From: Bdellovibrionales bacterium CG10_big_fil_rev_8_21_14_0_10_45_34
GTDB lineage: Bacteria; Bdellovibrionota; Bdellovibrionia; Bdellovibrionales; 1-14-0-10-45-34
Length of the DNA stretch: 34,903 nucleotides
Assembly: GCA_002778785.1 (NCBI GenBank)
Contig: PEZS01000013.1
Span: 167,315 to 202,217, forward strand
Direction: 5' to 3'
A program made the translations under genes and the position numbers. Positions within the stretch are counted from its first letter, which is position 1. Every line of letters starts with the position of its first letter. The notes beneath the pieces are model-generated. The model saw only the letters and a program-made list of their open reading frames with translations. It made no database searches and was not told where the DNA came from. This document shows, in pieces, positions 31,985 to 34,903 of the stretch.

Positions 31985-32784
31985 ACGCATCGACTAAAAA
32001 AATCGAGAGCCGGCAAAACGCCCAGTTTAAATACTGGCGATCACTGACGGAAGGCCGCGGTCTAAAAAAGGGCGAACACTATTTGGTGGCTGGCTCTAAG
32101 TTAGTTAACGAATATCTCGCGAGTGATAGCGAAAACGTACGAGCTATAATTGGCTCAAGCGAATGCGGCGCAAGTTTGACTGACGAAAGCGAGTCTTTTC
32201 TTGCTCACGATTTTTTTGATCTTTCCAGTTCTCTATTTGAAGAACTTGATGTCTTGGGAGCTCGCTTCCCCCTTCTGCTCGTTTCTCAGTCTCCCCTTCA
32301 TCAGATAGAAGAACTGAGCAAATATACGAGTAACGAGAATTGCCTTGTGTTACCGCTGAGTGATCCGAGTAACTTGGGTGCTTGCTTGCGCTCCGCGAAG
32401 GCCTTTGGCTTTAAGAATATCGTTTTGTGTGCAGAGTCTGCCAATCCTTTTTTGCCTAAGTGTGTTCGCACTCTTGCTAGCCCACTATTTGGTTTTCGCT
32501 TTTTCCAAGGCGGAAGTTTCTCAACCATTCTGGGTGAACTCGACGGAGAGGTTTTATGCTTAGACCTTGACGGAGAACCTCTTCAAGATGCGGCTTCAAA
32601 CTTAACGGGACCCGTTACTTTGGTTGTTGGTGAAGAAGGAAAGGGATTTGAAAAATGGCAACAATGCGCCGAACAACTCCTTATCAGAAAAGTAAAGATA
32701 GCACACAATTCATCTGTAGAATCATTGAATGCTACCGTCGCCGTTTCTATCGCTCTATGGGAGATCTCTAAGAGACTAAATTAG
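31981..32784 (+). CDS. TrmH/SpoU-family RNA 2'-O-methyltransferase
   Basis: SpoU enzymes use S-adenosylmethionine to methylate ribose in rRNA or tRNA and have a knotted fold. The N-terminal substrate domain begins with KKIESRQNAQFKYWRSL. The catalytic domain has motif 1 (SDPSNLGACLRSAKAFGF, around residue 130), motif 2 (VTLVVGEEGKGFE) and motif 3 (HNSSVESLNATVAVSIALWE). At 267 residues it is full length. The target nucleotide is not predictable. An aagggg ribosome site (31970-31975) precedes the ATG, which overlaps the TGA of mini-ORF 2. It is probably co-transcribed with rsmG, forming a small RNA-modification unit. Confidence 0.92.
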   Translation: MNASTKKIESRQNAQFKYWRSLTEGRGLKKGEHYLVAGSKLVNEYLASDSENVRAIIGSSECGASLTDESESFLAHDFFDLSSSLFEELDVLGARFPLLLVSQSPLHQIEELSKYTSNENCLVLPLSDPSNLGACLRSAKAFGFKNIVLCAESANPFLPKCVRTLASPLFGFRFFQGGSFSTILGELDGEVLCLDLDGEPLQDAASNLTGPVTLVVGEEGKGFEKWQQCAEQLLIRKVKIAHNSSVESLNATVAVSIALWEISKRLN

Positions 32785-32884
32785 GAGACTAGTTTAAGTA
32801 TCACTTCTTTAAGAAAGATTTATTTAATAGAGATCTATTTAAGAGAGATTTCTCTCAAGCGAAGCCTACTTTAGGAAAACCTAT

Positions 32885-34417
32885 TTAAGAGCCTGTTGCT
32901 CTGATTCGATGACACTCAAAACCTTTTTTAGTGTAGCGAAGCCGAAAATCTTGATTTATCTGCGATTGATCGAACCGAACGCCATTCATGGGATTGACCG
33001 TCATCTCTGAGCCGTCTAAGGCAAAGTGTTTGTGATTGAACCCGGCGCTCAATAGTGACAGATTTGGCGTTATCACCGATCCGTTAATCACGATGTTTGA
33101 TCCTTTCGAGTAAATAAGTGTGATACCAATTCCTTTGTTTGCGTACAAATTTGCCTCTGCAAGTGCGACGATACCTTTGCTTTTTGTCCCACTTACTTTA
33201 TCAATCGCGAAGTAAGGCCTCTTTAAGAAGCTTTTATTGTAGATATCTTCTGCATTTGCGGGAGCCAACCAGCTGTAGATCCTTTTAATTGATTCTATGT
33301 TGGTTCGAAAGATGGGATCCTGCTCTTCTACATGCGCAATCACTCTTAAATCTAATGCGCCCAGAAGAATAAACTCCTCAGCTGCGAGCGATATCATATC
33401 ACTTCCCAAGCGCGCTTCAGCCTCTGTGCGGCGAGTACTACTTTCAGCAGTCAACGAATAAGGAAATGCCGAATTAACGTTTTTAATATCATCTGGAACG
33501 TAAATATTGCCTTTTGCATAAATGGACCCTTGTCCAGTTATGCAGCCCGCAAGCACTAGGTCACCTTCGATGAGCACTTCGCCTTCTACTCGCAGTGTTT
33601 TGTTAGCCGGGCAGCTCGGGTCATAATCGTTGAAGTCATCGGGTTGAGAGTTTGCCGGCACCTGATGCCCTAGGTACTTACCATTTACAAAAATGGCATT
33701 TGAGGAAATGGGACTGACAACCACCGTACCGTCTGCTGTAACTATTTTGCCACCTTTAGAGTCTTTGTTGGCCACTTTGCAGGTTTCGAATTGAAATTCT
33801 GGAAAGTCACTTTCGTTAATAATTGGTCGATTTTTAAAGGGATTCATGGGTAGATTAGCCTCAGCTATTGCTCTGCGAGCTGGTTCTGGGTGCGTCAGCG
33901 TATAGAGATCACCTTCTTTTATTTCTACATTTAGAAATTTATTGTGCTCTTCACCCGGTATAATAATGAGTTGTCCGTCTTCTTCTTCAAGATTTGAAGT
34001 GATGAGTTCTGGCAGCACATCCGCGATCAATTGCGGATCACTCAAGTCATCTCTCACACTTCTGTCAAGGATCAGTTTGTTGAAATCCCAATGCTGAAGC
34101 TTTTGATCAGCGGCATAAACATTGCCCCAAATTGTTCCGGATGAGTCGCTTCGAAAAGTGAGTGTGCCAAATCCGGAGACGTCTCCGTTAATACGCGTGT
34201 GACACATGACACACGCCATATTCTTAGTGAGTATTCCTAAAGACAGTACCTTCGTGAGATTTTCTTGGAATTGCTCATCGTCTGTTAGCGGCGGGGGGCT
34301 TTCTGAAAACTTGAGCTCTTTGGGTTGCCCTTGCTGAAAATCTACCTTAGAGCAATTTTGAAAAGCGAGGGTTATAATGAGAACGGCAATGCCGCCGAAA
34401 GCCGATTCTTTAGTCAT
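32885..34417 (-). CDS. Lipoprotein with one CxxCH heme motif and beta-helix-like part
   Basis: The 510-residue protein has an N-terminal signal ending LAFQNCSKVDF; Cys22 is the likely lipidated residue although the lipobox is atypical. A single c-type heme motif, C69-V-M-C72-H73, sits in KNMACVMCHTRING. No distal Met ligand is obvious. In the middle, repeated short strands (RVEGEVLIEGDLVLAGCITG, then QGSIYAKGNIYVPDD) resemble polymer-forming or bactofilin-like right-handed beta-helix turns. No full-length family is recognised. It is monocistronic on the minus strand and convergent with the SpoU gene. Confidence 0.75.
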   Translation of the reverse strand: MTKESAFGGIAVLIITLAFQNCSKVDFQQGQPKELKFSESPPPLTDDEQFQENLTKVLSLGILTKNMACVMCHTRINGDVSGFGTLTFRSDSSGTIWGNVYAADQKLQHWDFNKLILDRSVRDDLSDPQLIADVLPELITSNLEEEDGQLIIIPGEEHNKFLNVEIKEGDLYTLTHPEPARRAIAEANLPMNPFKNRPIINESDFPEFQFETCKVANKDSKGGKIVTADGTVVVSPISSNAIFVNGKYLGHQVPANSQPDDFNDYDPSCPANKTLRVEGEVLIEGDLVLAGCITGQGSIYAKGNIYVPDDIKNVNSAFPYSLTAESSTRRTEAEARLGSDMISLAAEEFILLGALDLRVIAHVEEQDPIFRTNIESIKRIYSWLAPANAEDIYNKSFLKRPYFAIDKVSGTKSKGIVALAEANLYANKGIGITLIYSKGSNIVINGSVITPNLSLLSAGFNHKHFALDGSEMTVNPMNGVRFDQSQINQDFRLRYTKKGFECHRIRATGS

Positions 34418-34531
34418 AGCCTATTTAGGTGCAATGAAGGTGCCTTGTACCAAGTTGCTTTCACATAGAGTAAGAGTGAGATTTCTCATTACGAGACGTC
34501 ATCTTTGTAGACAAGACCCTAGTCCTTAAAC

Positions 34532-34555
34532 AATCCGGCGCTGCCGGGATTTTTT
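34532..34555 (+). terminator. T-tailed hairpin in the gap
   Basis: aatccggc pairs with gccgggatt (one bulged G) around gct, followed by a T-run (34550-34555) on the plus strand. Read on the minus strand it also lies downstream of the HNH gene, with only a short T-rich tail. Confidence 0.45.
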
Positions 34556-34612
34556 GCGCTGGCCCGCGGTAGGCGATCGGGTCAGATTTTGCCGCTGATC
34601 TGGTGAGTGCCC

Positions 34613-34672
34613 AGATTCAGATTCAGATTCAGATTCTAATTCTGATTCTGATTCTGATTCAGATTCAGTTTC
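34613..34672. repeat. Ten-unit hexanucleotide repeat
   Basis: Four agattc units, one taattc, three tgattc, one agattc and one agtttc run without interruption. On the minus strand they read GAATCT, GAATCA and GAATTA, encoding alternating Glu and Ser in the frame of the HNH gene, but beyond its stop codon. It resembles the gaatta array inside the MlaF-like gene. Confidence 0.9.
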
Positions 34673-34720
34673 AACTCTCACTTTCGACCTAGAAAACGAA
34701 CATCTAAGCCATCATAATTG

Positions 34721-34903
34721 CTAGCTGAAAGGGTTCACGCCTTCGTGGTGCTGCAAGTGATGAGACTTGCAAAGAACAACGACATTCTCTGGGGTGTCTT
34801 TACCTCCGTGCGAGACTGGAATGATATGATGTAAATCTAGCCACCTTTTTTCAGGGCATCGAAAGCCTCGATTGTTTCTGTGAGTGCAGCGATTTCCGTC
34901 GCG
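34721..34903 (-). CDS. HNH endonuclease, C-terminal part (cut by window edge)
   Basis: The last 60 residues of an HNH-family nuclease are visible on the minus strand, running off the right edge. The zinc/metal-binding core is clear: [19 protein letters not shown] supplies two cysteines, [14 protein letters not shown] has the catalytic His pair, and [20 protein letters not shown] ends the fold. The chain ends VNPFS then TAG. The 5' part is absent, so the N-terminal domain is unknown. HNH proteins of this shape are common as stand-alone chromosomal copies and in mobile elements. Confidence 0.9.
   Translation of the reverse strand, partial: RDGNRCTHRNNRGFRCPEKRWLDLHHIIPVSHGGKDTPENVVVLCKSHHLQHHEGVNPFS

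Larger units (their letters stand above)
31881..32030 (+). repeat. Three diverged tandem 50-bp copies of the SpoU start
   Basis: Copies lie at 31881-31930, 31931-31980 and 31981-32030 with an exact 50-bp period. Copies 1 and 2 match at 34 of 50 positions. Copy 2 and copy 3 match at 27 of the first 39. Copies 1 and 2 end in an aaggg-like Shine-Dalgarno, 5 bases before the next start codon. The third copy is the real start of the methyltransferase gene. Because 50 is not a multiple of three, each upstream copy shifts frame and stops at the next ATG. Confidence 0.85.
34418..34720. other. Intergenic with terminator-like hairpin and hexanucleotide repeat
   Basis: This 303-base gap lies between the HNH gene end and the heme lipoprotein start. 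It holds a T-tailed hairpin at 34532-34555 and a ten-unit hexanucleotide array at 34613-34672, both listed separately. I see no gene start with a ribosome site. Confidence 0.5.

Noticed and set aside
32785-32884. Short repeats of the tttaagagagattt type between the SpoU and heme-lipoprotein genes
   Set aside because: The units are irregular and AT-rich, with no fixed period; likely simple low-complexity sequence.
34600-34720. Plus-strand Asp-Ser repeat ORF
   Set aside because: The frame has no start codon or ribosome site and is only the other-strand reading of the hexanucleotide array.

Overview
The window looks like chromosomal DNA from a Gram-negative bacterium. It carries lipid-transport (Mla-like) and lipoprotein-release (Lol-like) membrane proteins, several lipoproteins and an outer-membrane-type small protein. 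The order pheS-pheT-ihfA-merR, the many secreted or lipidated proteins with no known family, and a moderate base composition (judged by eye) fit the Bdellovibrionota or a related former deltaproteobacterial lineage. That placement is inference; no rRNA or other taxonomic marker is present. I saw no tRNA, rRNA, CRISPR array or intact transposase.

Layout. 1-527 is non-coding and holds three 26-bp tandem repeats that resemble an IS21-type element end. 540-1106 is a small secreted protein. 1214-6864 (minus) is a tight seven-gene unit: ridA, a DUF218/ElyC-like protein, an MlaE-type permease, a degenerate MlaF-type ATPase carrying a Ser-Asn microsatellite, an MlaD-type MCE protein, an unknown protein and a LolC/E-type permease. 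7023-14293 holds an Nfu-type Fe-S scaffold, a large M1 metallopeptidase lipoprotein, a secreted EEP-family nuclease/phosphatase, threonine aldolase and a cyclic-nucleotide-binding-domain protein. 14432-20579 holds a GT39-like membrane glycosyltransferase, an epimerase-SRPBCC fusion, glutathione peroxidase, a GbsR-like regulator and an unknown lipoprotein.

20580-24620 is accessory in character. It has a truncated HigA-type antitoxin, a coiled-coil ORF, short orphan ORFs, two divergent AAA_14/DUF4143 ATPases and a possible headless gene. Both ATPase genes have a sigma70-like -10 box only 6 nt from the ATG and no Shine-Dalgarno, so they may be leaderless. One has a perfect 12-bp inverted repeat plus a third near-identical half-site overlapping its promoter.

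24603-32784 begins with a secreted five-repeat protein and a small ORF. The information-processing block follows: merR-like, ihfA, pheT and pheS on minus, and divergently rsmG and a TrmH/SpoU methyltransferase on plus. Two unusual translation-level arrangements sit here. The start of the SpoU gene is present as three tandem 50-bp copies, and the two upstream copies are 17-codon mini-ORFs coupled by ATGA overlaps. ihfA is preceded by a 32-codon ORF with a strong Shine-Dalgarno that overlaps its GTG start.

32885-34903 (minus) carries a lipoprotein with a single CxxCH motif, a hexanucleotide repeat, and the C-terminal part of an HNH endonuclease cut by the window edge.

The strongest candidates for something undescribed are the triplicated coupled SpoU start, the operator array with leaderless promoters at the AAA_14 pair, and the Mla-like cassette whose ATPase keeps its Walker motifs but has lost its Q-loop, signature and H-loop residues.
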